A stretch of 64,000 nucleotides of DNA from SIG307 sp964545045 (GTDB lineage: Bacteria > Bacillota > Clostridia > Lachnospirales > Lachnospiraceae), in contig CAZJEN010000009.1 of assembly GCA_964545045.1 (NCBI GenBank), forward strand, positions 35,783-99,782, given 5' to 3'. The position numbers were made by a program, and so were the translations under genes. This document shows positions 43,268 to 52,282 of this stretch, one piece after another. Position 1 is the first letter of the stretch, and every line of letters starts with the position of its first letter. The notes beneath the pieces are model-generated. The model did not search any database and was not told where the DNA came from. It saw only the letters and a program-made list of their open reading frames with translations.

Positions 43268-44644
43268 TTATCTGGTTTTCAGGTATTCCTCGTTACGTTG
43301 AATGACTTCTTCCATCACAGCCGGGCCCGGTGCGCCGAGGGTATTTCTCTTGGTGACGCAGGTTTCCATTTTGATGGCTTCGAAGATGTCTTCTTCGAAT
43401 ACCGGGCTGATGGCCTTGTATTCTTCTAAGGTCATATCGTCAAGGGCGATTCCCTTCTGCTCGCAGAACAATACCAGCTGGCCTACGATGCCGTGAGCGT
43501 CACGGAACGGTACGCCGTGGTTTACGAGATAGTCAGCCGCGTCGGTTGCGTTGGTGAAGCCGTTCTTTGCGCTGGACTCCATGTTATCGTTGTTGACGGT
43601 CATGGTGGAAATCATACCGGTGAACAGTGCCAGACAACCCTTTACGGTGTCGATGGCGTCAAAGGTAAGCTCCTTGTCTTCCTGCATGTCCTTGTTGTAA
43701 GCCAGCGGAAGCGCCTTCATGGTGGTCAGGATGGATACGAGCGCGCCATATACACGACCGGTCTTTCCGCGAACAAGCTCTGCAATGTCCGGGTTTTTCT
43801 TTTGCGGCATAATGCTGCTGCCGGTGGAGTAAGCGTCATCTAAGGTGATGAAGCGGTATTCGTTGGAGTTCCAGATAATAATCTCTTCGCAGAAGCGGCT
43901 TAAGTGCATCATAATGGTGGAAAATGCGCTTAAAAGCTCGATAAGATAGTCTCTGTCGGATACGGAATCCATGCTGTTTAAGGTAGCACCGGTGAAATCC
44001 AAAAGGGAAGCGGTGTACTCACGGTCCAACGGGTAGGTAGTACCGGCTAAAGCACCTGCACCCAGCGGGCAGTAGTTAAGGCGTGCTTTGGTATCCGCAA
44101 GGCGGGAACGGTCACGCTTGAACATTTCAAAGTAAGCTCCGATGTGATGCGCTAAGGTCACCGGCTGAGCCTTCTGCAAATGAGTAAAGCCCGGCATATA
44201 GGTGGTAACGTTGTTCTTCATTAAGGTGTGTAATTCCTCTAATAAGGAAAGCAACAGCTCGTCCACAGCGGTAATCTCGTCGCGGATGTAAAGCTTCATA
44301 TCAAGAGCTACCTGATCGTTACGGCTACGGCCGGTGTGAAGCTTCTTGCCTACTTCGCCGACGCGGGCAATGAGGTTTGCTTCCACGAAGCTGTGAATGT
44401 CTTCCTGCGTACCGTCGATGACTAAGGTACCGTTTTCAATATCCTTTTCAATACCGGACAGTCCGGCAATAATGGTGTCTCTTTCCGCATCGGTTAAAAT
44501 GCCCTGCTTTGCCAGCATGGTCACGTGAGCAATGCTGCCGCGAATATCCTGATGATAGAATTTCTGGTCAAAACCGATGGATGCATTAAAATTATGTACT
44601 AACTGGTTGGTTTCTTTCGTAAAACGACCGCCCCAAAGTTTCAT
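43268..44644 (-). CDS. argH: Argininosuccinate lyase
   Basis: 458 aa from ATG 44644; a much longer in-frame extension upstream is not credible, and a GGAG site sits before this ATG. MKLWGGRFTKETNQLVHNFNASIGF start, HTGRSRNDQVALDMKLY, the signature GSSIMPQKKNPDIAELVRGKTGRVYG. It makes arginine and fumarate in the last step of arginine synthesis. Its promoter on the minus strand is TGGACA-17-TACGAT at 44707-44679. No argG is in view. Confidence 0.97.
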   Translation of the reverse strand: MKLWGGRFTKETNQLVHNFNASIGFDQKFYHQDIRGSIAHVTMLAKQGILTDAERDTIIAGLSGIEKDIENGTLVIDGTQEDIHSFVEANLIARVGEVGKKLHTGRSRNDQVALDMKLYIRDEITAVDELLLSLLEELHTLMKNNVTTYMPGFTHLQKAQPVTLAHHIGAYFEMFKRDRSRLADTKARLNYCPLGAGALAGTTYPLDREYTASLLDFTGATLNSMDSVSDRDYLIELLSAFSTIMMHLSRFCEEIIIWNSNEYRFITLDDAYSTGSSIMPQKKNPDIAELVRGKTGRVYGALVSILTTMKALPLAYNKDMQEDKELTFDAIDTVKGCLALFTGMISTMTVNNDNMESSAKNGFTNATDAADYLVNHGVPFRDAHGIVGQLVLFCEQKGIALDDMTLEEYKAISPVFEEDIFEAIKMETCVTKRNTLGAPGPAVMEEVIQRNEEYLKTR

Positions 44645-44757
44645 GGTGGTATCTCCTTTCAAAACACTTCTGTGCGTTATCGTAACATAAAATGGGGGGA
44701 TTGTCCAGTGAAAAACGAAGGGAGTGCGGATTCTATAATGAATTGCAAGAAAAAAGA

Positions 44758-44786
44758 TTGACAAACTCAAAAATGTGTGATAAAAC
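44758..44786 (+). promoter_or_regulatory. Promoter of the P-loop kinase-like gene
   Basis: TTGACA (44758-44763), 17 bp, TAAAAC (44781-44786). Confidence 0.6.
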
Positions 44787-44845
44787 AGATGGAAAATCAT
44801 TGATGACACTACAGAAAGAGAATTGTTGAAGGGAGGAGCATGTGT

Positions 44846-45397
44846 ATGAAACTTGTGTTTTTGATAGGTAACGGAGCTGTGGGAAAGATGACCGTTGGTC
44901 AGGAACTGATGAAATTGACCGGTCTTCGCCTTTTTCACAATCATATGACGATTGAACCGGTTATCGAGGTGTTCGGTTATTATAACGGTCCGGTGGTAAC
45001 AAAGATGCGGGAGGCAATATTTGAGGAATTTGTAAAGAGCGACAATTACGGTATGATTTTTACCTTTATGTGGGCATTTGACCAACAGGACGATTGGGAC
45101 TATGTGGAACATGTGACAAATATATTTAAGGAGCAAGGTGCAGAGGTATATTATGTAGAATTGGTTGCGCCGCAGGAGGTTCGCTTAAAGAGGAACGAGA
45201 CAGAGAATCGTCTGAAGAACAAAGCATCTAAGCGTGATTTAGAGTTTTCAAGCTTCATGATTCGTAAGCAGGATGAAAAGTATCGTCTGGAAAGCTATGA
45301 CGGAGAAGTAAACTTTGACAATTATATCAAAATCGATAACAGCAATCTTTCTCCGGAAGAAGTTGCGCATATGATAAAGGAAAGATTTTCTTTGTAG
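44846..45397 (+). CDS. Small P-loop NTPase, shikimate/adenylate kinase-like
   Basis: 183 aa from ATG 44846 (GGGAGGAG site). Walker A GNGAVGKMTVG, then HNHMTIEPVIEVFG, and a lid-like basic region (RLKRNETENRLKNKASKRD). It resembles small AAA_18/kinase proteins whose substrates are unknown. It is a single-gene unit upstream of lysA. Confidence 0.75.
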   Translation: MKLVFLIGNGAVGKMTVGQELMKLTGLRLFHNHMTIEPVIEVFGYYNGPVVTKMREAIFEEFVKSDNYGMIFTFMWAFDQQDDWDYVEHVTNIFKEQGAEVYYVELVAPQEVRLKRNETENRLKNKASKRDLEFSSFMIRKQDEKYRLESYDGEVNFDNYIKIDNSNLSPEEVAHMIKERFSL

Positions 45398-45412
45398 AAT
45401 AGATGTGAAATC

Positions 45413-45441
45413 TTGACATTTCCGGACAATAATGGTATTCT
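45413..45441 (+). promoter_or_regulatory. lysA promoter
   Basis: TTGACA (45413-45418), 17 bp, TATTCT (45436-45441). Confidence 0.65.
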
Positions 45442-45450
45442 GTAACTTGT

Positions 45451-45478
45451 ATTGTATGTATACCGGTATACAATGTAT
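45451..45478 (+). promoter_or_regulatory. Palindrome downstream of the lysA promoter
   Basis: gtataccggtatac (45458-45471) is a perfect 14-bp palindrome flanked by attgtat/aatgtat. At about +10 of the predicted transcript it is placed as a repressor operator. Confidence 0.55.
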
Positions 45479-45532
45479 GCCGGCTATGAGATACAATAAA
45501 AATGACAGACAGAAAAGAATGAGGATATTCCC

Positions 45533-46837
45533 ATGAGTGAATTTGTATCAAAGAATCTTGCGGTAAACGAAAAAGGTCATTTGACCATTGCCGGACTGGA
45601 TACGGTGGATTTGGCGAAGGAGTACGGCACACCGCTTTATGTAATGGATGAGGATTTAATCAGAGAGCATTGCAGAAGCTTCCGCCAGTCCATGGAGCAG
45701 TATTACGACGGCGCGGGTCTGGTTTGCTATGCCAGCAAGGCCTTCAGCTGTAAGGCAATGTACCGTATTGCAAAGGAAGAGGGCATCGGTATCGATGTGG
45801 TATCCGCAGGCGAGTTGTATACCGCGGCTTGTGTGGATTTTCCGATGGATAAGGTTTGCTACCACGGCAATAACAAGACGGAGTTCGAGCTTCGTATGGC
45901 TATTGAGCATAAGGTAGGCAGAATTATCGTTGACAATATTTACGAGCTGGAGCTGCTTAATCAGCTGGCAGCGGAAGTGGGCGTAAAGGCACGCATTATG
46001 TACCGTATTAAGCCGGGTGTGGATGCTCATACCCACGATTTTGTAAAGACCGGTCAGATTGACAGTAAGTTCGGTTTTGCACTGGAGACCGGTGAGGCTT
46101 TTGAGGCAATTAAGAAAGCGGTTTCTTTGGAGAATATTGAGTTTGTAGGAATTCATTGTCATATCGGCAGCCAGATTTTTGACATTGCGCCGTTTGTGGA
46201 GGCTGCAAACGTAATGATGGGTCTGATTGAGCAGGTTAAGACAGAGCTCGGTCATGAAATTACGGAGCTGAACTTAGGCGGTGGTTTCGGTATTAAGTAC
46301 ACCGAGGCGGATACGCCGGTACCGTATGCGGATTATATGGACAAGGTATCTGAGACCGTAAAGGCTCTTTGTAAGGAGAGAGGATTAAAGCTTCCGTTTA
46401 TTTTAATCGAGCCGGGCCGTTCTATTGTAGCACCGGCCGGTATTACACTGTATACCGTTGGCGGCATCAAGGAAATTCCGGATATCCGTACCTATGTGTC
46501 CGTAGACGGTGGTCTGGGAGACAATCCGCGTTATGCACTTTACAAGTCTGAGTATGACTTTGTGGTGGCAAATAAGGCGGACAAGGCGAAGGATTCCGTA
46601 GTAACCGTAGCAGGACGTTGCTGTGAAAGCGGAGACCTTCTGGGTGAAGGAGTGAAACTGCAGACGGCAGAGGTGGGAGACACCTTGGCAGTGCTTGCTA
46701 CCGGAGCGTATAATTATTCCATGTCTTCCAATTATAACCGTGTGCCGAAGCCACCGGTGCTTATGATCAGAAAGGGCGAGGTAAAGATTGCGGTAAAGCG
46801 TGAGACTTTAGAAGATATTGTAAGAAATGATATGTAA
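45533..46837 (+). CDS. lysA: Diaminopimelate decarboxylase
   Basis: 434 aa PLP fold III enzyme. AGLVCYASKAFSCKAMYRIA holds the PLP Lys; HCHIGSQIF, LNLGGGFGI, EPGRSIVAPAG (EPGR) and the C-terminal CESGDLLGE motif with its catalytic Cys are present. It converts meso-DAP to L-lysine. The leader (45442-45532) is too short for a lysine riboswitch. It has its own promoter. Confidence 0.96.
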   Translation: MSEFVSKNLAVNEKGHLTIAGLDTVDLAKEYGTPLYVMDEDLIREHCRSFRQSMEQYYDGAGLVCYASKAFSCKAMYRIAKEEGIGIDVVSAGELYTAACVDFPMDKVCYHGNNKTEFELRMAIEHKVGRIIVDNIYELELLNQLAAEVGVKARIMYRIKPGVDAHTHDFVKTGQIDSKFGFALETGEAFEAIKKAVSLENIEFVGIHCHIGSQIFDIAPFVEAANVMMGLIEQVKTELGHEITELNLGGGFGIKYTEADTPVPYADYMDKVSETVKALCKERGLKLPFILIEPGRSIVAPAGITLYTVGGIKEIPDIRTYVSVDGGLGDNPRYALYKSEYDFVVANKADKAKDSVVTVAGRCCESGDLLGEGVKLQTAEVGDTLAVLATGAYNYSMSSNYNRVPKPPVLMIRKGEVKIAVKRETLEDIVRNDM

Positions 46838-46870
46838 GGAAGAGTTTTCCATTAAATTTAAAAATAAGGC

Positions 46871-46899
46871 TTGTTTCCGAAAGAAAATAGGGGTATAAT
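46871..46899 (+). promoter_or_regulatory. ackA promoter
   Basis: TTGTTT (46871-46876), 17 bp, TATAAT (46894-46899). The leader to the ackA start is about 160 bases. Confidence 0.65.
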
Positions 46900-46939
46900 A
46901 TAGGAAAATGCCGACAGTAACGGATGGGACTGCCATGTT

Positions 46940-47040
46940 GTATGCGTGGTGGTTCTTTTCTGCGTGTGGGCGCACTTGTGCGTAAGTCGGATGTCACGAG
47001 TGACCGCACTCGGCGCGCGTGCTTCCCGAAGGTCGCACGA
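46940..47040 (+). repeat. GC-rich stem-rich block in the ackA leader
   Basis: Contains gcgcacttgtgcg and agtcggatgtcac (46970-46997) and cttcccgaaggtcgcac (47022-47038). Close matches occur on the other strand of the 42.8-43.1 kb palindrome. No gene. Confidence 0.55.
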
Positions 47041-47065
47041 TTAAAGTTCATAGGAGGAAAGAGAT

Positions 47066-48256
47066 ATGAAGATTTTAGTAATTAACTGCGGTAGTTCTTC
47101 TTTGAAGTACCAGTTGATTGACATGGAGAACGAGAATGTTCTGGCAAAGGGTCTTTGCGAGCGTATCGGTATCGAGGGTTCTAAGCTGACCCATAAGCCG
47201 GCAGGCAAGGATGTATTGGAGCAGGTTGTGCCGATGCCGGATCATCAGGTGGCTGTTAAGCTTGTGTTGGATGCATTACAGGATGCTACCTACGGTGTTA
47301 TCTCCAATGTTAATGAGATTTCTGCAATCGGTCATCGTGTACTTCATGCAGGTATGCACTACAGTGAGTCCATTATCGTAAATGAAGATGTAAAGAAAGT
47401 GGTACGCGACTGCTTCGATCTCGGACCGTTACACAATCCGGCAAACTTAATCGGTATTGAAGCTTGTGAGGCTGCTATGCCGGGCATCCCGAATGTGGCT
47501 GTATTTGATACCGCATTCCATCAGACCATGCCGGAGAAGGCTTACATGTACGCTATTCCGTACGAGTACTATGAAAAGTATGACATCAGAAGATACGGTT
47601 TCCACGGCACCAGCCATCGTTTCGTATCCAAGAGACTGATTGAGGTTGCAGGTCTTGATGTAAACAACTCCAAGGTAATCGTTTGCCATCTTGGTAACGG
47701 CGGCAGTATTTCCGCAGTTGTAAACGGTAAGTGTGTGGACACCAGCATGGGTCTTACCCCGCTTGAGGGATTAATCATGGGTACCAGAAGCGGTGACCTT
47801 GATGCGGCTGTTGTTCAGTACATTGCAAACAAGGAAAACAAGTCTGTAAATGAAGTTATCGATATTTTAAATAAGAAGTCCGGTGTTCTCGGTGTATCCG
47901 GTGTATCCAGTGACTTCCGTGATGTACAGAAGGCGCAGAAGGAAGGAAATAAGAGAGCAGACATCGCTATTCAGGCTTTCGTATATCGTGTGGCAAAGTA
48001 CATCGGTTCCTATGTTGCAGCGATGAACGGTGTGGATGCAATCGCATTTACCGCAGGTGTAGGTGAGAACGATGCAACAATCCGTAACGAAGTATGTTCT
48101 TACCTCGGCTACCTTGGTGTAACCGTGGATGCGGAAGCAAACAAGAAGCGTGGTGAAGAAGTAAAGATTTCCGGTGCCGATTCCAAGGTACAGGTATTTG
48201 CTATCCCGACCAACGAGGAGCTTGCAATCGCAAGAGAGACTAAGGATTTACTGTAA
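47066..48256 (+). CDS. ackA: Acetate kinase
   Basis: 396 aa. MKILVINCGSSSLKYQLID, FDTAFHQTMP, HLGNGGSISAV, MGTRSGDLD and the FTAGVGEND loop are classic. It makes ATP and acetate from acetyl phosphate in fermentation. The partner pta is not adjacent here; the next gene is the DUF177 protein. GGAGG precedes ATG 47066. Confidence 0.97.
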   Translation: MKILVINCGSSSLKYQLIDMENENVLAKGLCERIGIEGSKLTHKPAGKDVLEQVVPMPDHQVAVKLVLDALQDATYGVISNVNEISAIGHRVLHAGMHYSESIIVNEDVKKVVRDCFDLGPLHNPANLIGIEACEAAMPGIPNVAVFDTAFHQTMPEKAYMYAIPYEYYEKYDIRRYGFHGTSHRFVSKRLIEVAGLDVNNSKVIVCHLGNGGSISAVVNGKCVDTSMGLTPLEGLIMGTRSGDLDAAVVQYIANKENKSVNEVIDILNKKSGVLGVSGVSSDFRDVQKAQKEGNKRADIAIQAFVYRVAKYIGSYVAAMNGVDAIAFTAGVGENDATIRNEVCSYLGYLGVTVDAEANKKRGEEVKISGADSKVQVFAIPTNEELAIARETKDLL

Positions 48257-48315
48257 GAGCACAATCCCTAGTTGTTCTTTGTTTTGCAAAAGATGGAAGA
48301 AAACAAAAAAAACTG

Positions 48316-48344
48316 TTGACAAATAGAAAGACGGATACTATAAT
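48316..48344 (+). promoter_or_regulatory. Promoter of DUF177-rpmF
   Basis: TTGACA (48316-48321), 17 bp, TATAAT (48339-48344): full consensus. Confidence 0.8.
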
Positions 48345-48406
48345 AGTCTAGTGTGAGTTTTGGGACCATACCCTAAGTATGCCGTTTGGCAGGACAGGAG
48401 CTTTGT

Positions 48407-48934
48407 ATGACAGTATCTTTATCGGAAGCCATGCAGGTTGCGGGCGGAGTATTCACAAAAGAGATTTCGTACGAGCCGGAAGAGTTTTGTTATGCGGGAA
48501 GTAAGTACCGTTTCCTGAAAAAGGAGCCGGTGAAGCTGACGGTGACGAATCTCGGCGGACGTAAGGTAAAGATTGAGCTGGAAGGCGAAGTGACTTTGAG
48601 CTTGCCGTGTGACCGGTGCTTAAGGGAAGTGGCGGAGACGATTTCGTTCCAAACGGAACGAGAGGTTGATTTTTCTCAAACGGATGAAGAGAGAGCCGCC
48701 GATTTGGACGAAACTAATTTTATAGACGGATATGATTTAGACGTGGACGCATTTGTCTGCGAGGAAATCTTGCTTGGGTTCCCCATGAAGGTTCTGTGTC
48801 AGGAAGACTGCAAAGGAATCTGCAAGGTTTGCGGAGCAAATCTGAACGAGGGCGAGTGTGGTTGTGACCGCACGGAACTGGATCCGAGAATGTCTGTTAT
48901 CCGAGATATCTTTAACAACTTTAAGGAGGTGTAA
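48407..48934 (+). CDS. DUF177 (YceD) family protein
   Basis: 175 aa from ATG 48407 (AGGAG site). CDRCLREV and the Cys-rich C-terminus CQEDCKGICKVCGANLNEGECGC are typical of DUF177 proteins, which almost always precede rpmF. YceD is linked to 23S rRNA accumulation in plants and E. coli. The rpmF ATG is 2 bases after its stop. Confidence 0.92.
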   Translation: MTVSLSEAMQVAGGVFTKEISYEPEEFCYAGSKYRFLKKEPVKLTVTNLGGRKVKIELEGEVTLSLPCDRCLREVAETISFQTEREVDFSQTDEERAADLDETNFIDGYDLDVDAFVCEEILLGFPMKVLCQEDCKGICKVCGANLNEGECGCDRTELDPRMSVIRDIFNNFKEV

Positions 48935-48936
48935 TC

Positions 48937-49119
48937 ATGGGAGCAATTTGTCCGAAGAATAAGCATTCCAAGGCAAGAAGAGACAGTCGTAGAGCAAACT
49001 GGAAGATGACTGCTCCGAATCTTGTTAAGTGCAGCAAGTGTGGCGCGCTTATGATGCCGCACAGAGTATGTAAGGCTTGCGGTTCTTACAACAAGAAGGA
49101 AATCATCGCAGCTGAGTAA
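48937..49119 (+). CDS. rpmF: 50S ribosomal protein L32
   Basis: 60 aa. KHSKARRDSRRANWKM and a zinc ribbon CSKCGALMMPHRVCKACG define L32. The N-terminus is MGAICPKNK rather than the common MAVPKRK. GGAGG overlaps the upstream stop. plsX does not follow; a terminator does. Confidence 0.96.
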   Translation: MGAICPKNKHSKARRDSRRANWKMTAPNLVKCSKCGALMMPHRVCKACGSYNKKEIIAAE

Positions 49120-49137
49120 TTCACTTAAAAAGCGCAT

Positions 49138-49178
49138 AAATCCAAGGGTTTTAGTGATAAGGCCCTTGGATTTTTTGT
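49138..49178 (+). terminator. rpmF terminator
   Basis: aaatccaaggg/cccttggattt stem, then TTTTTT. Confidence 0.85.
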
Positions 49179-49214
49179 TGTGTGAGGATGATTAGACTTT
49201 GGATGCTTTTTTTC

Positions 49215-49274
49215 TTGCTTTTTTCACAATGATATGATAAACTAAAGAAGAAATTAAACGCAACAGCGTTTTTG
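49215..49274 (+). promoter_or_regulatory. rho promoter and short leader hairpin
   Basis: TTGCTT (49215-49220), 17 bp, TAAACT (49238-49243), followed by a compact aaacgc-aaca-gcgttttt hairpin (49257-49274). The remainder of the gap to 49390 holds nothing else obvious. Confidence 0.5.
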
Positions 49275-49390
49275 TTTTCAATACGATTCTGTATAAATTC
49301 CCATAAATGATTGAAATGAATATTTTTCTGGATTAAGGTGAAGCAAACGGAGATGGATATAGGTGATATCTGACATCACGAGGAGGTTAT

Positions 49391-51115
49391 ATGGATAAAT
49401 ATCTTGAAATGACAATTACCCAGTTAAAGGAAGAGGCAAAGAACCGTGGTCTTAAGGGAACCTCTGCCATGAAGAAGCAAGAACTTGCCGAGCTTCTTTC
49501 TAATGTGGATAAGATGCTGGCGCAAAAACAGGAGAAGAAGGTCGAAGCACCGGCGGGAAAGACAGAGAAGGCACCGGCTGCAGCATCGGAAAGAGCTCGT
49601 GAAGCAGTGTCCCGCCCGCAAGGTGCGCAGGAACGCCCGGCAGCACCGCGTCCGCAGAGTGGCCAGGAACGTCCGGCAATGCAGCGCTCACAGGGAACGG
49701 GAGAGCGCCCGGTAATGCAACGTCCGCAGGGAGCGGGAGAGCGCCCTGCAGTGCAACGCCCACAGGGAGCGGGAGAGCGCCCGACAATGCAGCGCCCACA
49801 GGGAATAGGGGAACGTCCGGTTATGGCACGCCCGCAAGGAATGCAGGAGCGGCCGGTAGCCCGTCCGCAGCAGGAGCAGCCGCGTCCGGCTGAGGCAGGT
49901 AAGTCTGCACCGGAAAATGCGGCTGAGAGTGCACCGCAGCAAGCTCATCGTTTTGATCCGGAAAAGGCCAGCGCAGAAGATATCAAGCGTCTGGACAGCG
50001 GAGAGACCCGTAGAGGTATTTTAGAGGTTATGCCGGATAATTTCGGCTTTATCCGTTGTGATAATTACTTGCCGGGAGACAACGATGTATATGTGTCTCC
50101 GTCCCAGATTCGTAAGTATGGTCTGAAGACCGGCGATATTGTATGCGGTAATACGAAGATTCGTATGCAGAACGAGAAGTTTTCCGCACTTTTGTATATT
50201 AAGGATGTAAACGGGTTGCCGGCGGAGGTGATTGCAAAGCGTAAGCGTTTTGAGGATTTGACACCGATTTTCCCAAATGAGCGTATTCATTTGGAGACGC
50301 CGGGTTGCAGCCTTTCCATGCGTATGGTGGATTTGATTTCCCCAATCGGTAAGGGACAGCGTGGTATGATTGTGTCCCAGCCGAAAACCGGTAAGACCAC
50401 GCTTTTGAAGCAGATTGCAAAGGCAATTACAAAGAATCATCCGGACATGAACATGATCATTTTGCTCATTGATGAGCGTCCGGAGGAGGTTACGGATATT
50501 AAGGAGTCCATAGAGGGGGATAAGGTAGAGGTAATCTACTCCACTTTTGATGAGCTTCCGGAGAATCATAAGCGTGTGTCCGAGATGGTAATCGAGCGTG
50601 CAAAGCGTCTGGTAGAGCAGAAGCAGGATGTGGTAATTTTGCTCGACAGTATCACACGTTTGGCCCGTGCGTACAACCTGACCGTGGCACCGAGCGGACG
50701 TACCTTGTCCGGCGGTCTTGACCCGGCAGCTCTTCATATGCCTAAGAAGTTCTTTGGTGCAGCAAGAAACATGCGTGAGGGCGGCAGTTTGACCATTCTT
50801 GCTACGGCCCTTGTGGATACCGGCAGCCGTATGGATGATGTGGTATTTGAGGAGTTTAAGGGCACCGGTAACATGGAGCTTCAGCTGGACCGTAACCTTT
50901 CCGAGCGCAGAGTGTTCCCGGCAATTGATTTACCGCGCTCTAGTACCCGTCGTGACGATTTGCTTCTGACTCCGGAGGAACAGGAGGCAACGTCTCTGAT
51001 GCGCCGTTTGTTTAACGGAGCAAAGGCAGAGGAGTCCATCGAGAACATTATGCGTACCTTCCAGAGCACAAAGAACAATGCGGAGTTTGTGCAGATGATT
51101 AAGAAGATTCACTAA
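49391..51115 (+). CDS. rho: Transcription termination factor Rho with disordered N-terminal insertion
   Basis: 574 aa hexameric RNA helicase. A SAP-like Rho_N start (MTITQLKEEAKNRGLKG) is followed by a low-complexity Arg/Gln/Pro/Gly region (residues about 55-190) with repeated QRPQGAGERP units. Then the RNA-binding OLD-fold (RRGILEVMPDNFGFIR) and the ATPase: Walker A SQPKTGKTTL, Walker B VVILLDSITRLARAYN, and the R-loop/Q-loop region. It terminates transcription at unstructured C-rich RNAs. Confidence 0.97.
   Translation: MDKYLEMTITQLKEEAKNRGLKGTSAMKKQELAELLSNVDKMLAQKQEKKVEAPAGKTEKAPAAASERAREAVSRPQGAQERPAAPRPQSGQERPAMQRSQGTGERPVMQRPQGAGERPAVQRPQGAGERPTMQRPQGIGERPVMARPQGMQERPVARPQQEQPRPAEAGKSAPENAAESAPQQAHRFDPEKASAEDIKRLDSGETRRGILEVMPDNFGFIRCDNYLPGDNDVYVSPSQIRKYGLKTGDIVCGNTKIRMQNEKFSALLYIKDVNGLPAEVIAKRKRFEDLTPIFPNERIHLETPGCSLSMRMVDLISPIGKGQRGMIVSQPKTGKTTLLKQIAKAITKNHPDMNMIILLIDERPEEVTDIKESIEGDKVEVIYSTFDELPENHKRVSEMVIERAKRLVEQKQDVVILLDSITRLARAYNLTVAPSGRTLSGGLDPAALHMPKKFFGAARNMREGGSLTILATALVDTGSRMDDVVFEEFKGTGNMELQLDRNLSERRVFPAIDLPRSSTRRDDLLLTPEEQEATSLMRRLFNGAKAEESIENIMRTFQSTKNNAEFVQMIKKIH
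49690..49840 (+). repeat. 36-bp tandem repeats in the rho insertion
   Basis: About four copies of a 36-bp unit encoding QRPQGAGERPxx. Confidence 0.8.
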
Positions 51116-51146
51116 AGGATAAAGAGATTGCAACAGGAGGCGTGTC

Positions 51147-51821
51147 ATGGCAGCAATTGATAACGATTGGTTGCCGGCAGTAAATGCCGAGTTTAAGAAG
51201 CCGTATTATGCGGATTTATACAAATTTGTAAAGGAAGAGTATTCCAAGGTGGCGGTGTTTCCGCCGTCGGATGAGATATTTTCCGCCCTGCATTTAACAC
51301 CGTTGTCCAAGGTAAAGGTGGTAATTATCGGGCAAGACCCGTACCACAATGTGGGACAGGCTCACGGGCTTTGTTTTTCCGTGCGTCCGGAGGTGGATAT
51401 TCCGCCGTCTCTGGTAAACATCTATAAGGAATTGCAAAGTGATTTGGGCTGTAAGATTCCGAACAACGGTTACCTTGTGAAATGGGCAGAGCAAGGTGTG
51501 CTTTTGTTAAATACTGTATTGACCGTCCGTGCTCATCAGGCCAATTCCCATCAGGGAAAAGGCTGGGAGAAGTTTACGGATGCCATTATCCGTGCAGTGA
51601 ATGCCGAGGACCGGCCGATTGCATACCTTCTTTGGGGACGTCCGGCCCAGAGCAAGATGAGTATGCTGGATAACCCGAAGCATAAGGTATTTACCGCACC
51701 TCATCCAAGTCCGCTTTCTGCCCACAGGGGATTCTTTGGGTGTAAGCATTTCTCACAGGCAAATGCCTTTTTGGAAGAGAACGGCGTGGAGCCGATAGAT
51801 TGGCAGATAGAAGATGTGTAA
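51147..51821 (+). CDS. ung: Uracil-DNA glycosylase
   Basis: 224 aa family 1 UDG. GQDPYHNVGQAHGL holds the catalytic Asp, LLLNTVLTVR, and HPSPLSAHRGFFGCKHFSQAN carries the catalytic His and Leu loop. It removes uracil from DNA. Its ATG is 31 bp after rho; an aggagg site precedes it. Confidence 0.97.
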   Translation: MAAIDNDWLPAVNAEFKKPYYADLYKFVKEEYSKVAVFPPSDEIFSALHLTPLSKVKVVIIGQDPYHNVGQAHGLCFSVRPEVDIPPSLVNIYKELQSDLGCKIPNNGYLVKWAEQGVLLLNTVLTVRAHQANSHQGKGWEKFTDAIIRAVNAEDRPIAYLLWGRPAQSKMSMLDNPKHKVFTAPHPSPLSAHRGFFGCKHFSQANAFLEENGVEPIDWQIEDV

Positions 51822-51867
51822 GGGCGCGGCGCTATACCGGCATGAGTGACGAATTATTTAAGGAAAA

Positions 51868-52260
51868 CTATTTCTGGCCGATTTTTTGAAGAAGAGCCTC
51901 TTGCAATACTTGTGAAAAATTGATTCCCAAGGCCAAAGCTTCCTCATTTAACCATTCAGGAATGCTTAAGGTTTTCTTTACCGCCTTTGTATTGTGCTTG
52001 CGTCGGTAAGACGCTAAGTCAAGGGAGATAAGAGCAAGAGTAGCGCCGTCCGGTACTGTGATATCGGTCGGAAGAGAAGCCTTCGGAAGGTTGTTGGAGG
52101 TGTATTCCGAGACACAAAGACCTAGGGCATCCACTGCCATGGCATAAGTTTCTTCAATGGTTTCGCCCTGGGTGAAGCACTCCGGGAAATCCGGGAAGGA
52201 CACCCAAAAGCCGCCTTCCGGGGCGCTGTGAAATAAAGCAAAGTAAAAGAGTGTGTTCAT
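51868..52260 (-). CDS. hicB: HicB-family antitoxin
   Basis: 130 aa. GGFWVSFPDFPECFTQGETIEETYAMAVDALGLCVSEY is the HicB RNase H-like fold. The C-terminus (SIPEWLNEEALALGINFSQVLQEALLQKI) is a ribbon-helix-helix that likely binds the promoter palindrome at 52510-52526. It is downstream of hicA on the same strand, 22 bp away. Confidence 0.92.
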   Translation of the reverse strand: MNTLFYFALFHSAPEGGFWVSFPDFPECFTQGETIEETYAMAVDALGLCVSEYTSNNLPKASLPTDITVPDGATLALISLDLASYRRKHNTKAVKKTLSIPEWLNEEALALGINFSQVLQEALLQKIGQK

Positions 52261-52282
52261 GTGTACCTCCTTATGTGGTGGG

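Noticed and set aside
43268..45136. argH frame extended upstream to 45136 (622 aa)
   Set aside because: The extra N-terminal 164 residues overlap the divergent kinase-like gene and its promoter and lack homology; argH normally starts MKLWGGRF with a ribosome site at 44644.
45442..45532. Lysine riboswitch upstream of lysA
   Set aside because: The leader is under 100 bases and lacks the L-box pattern.
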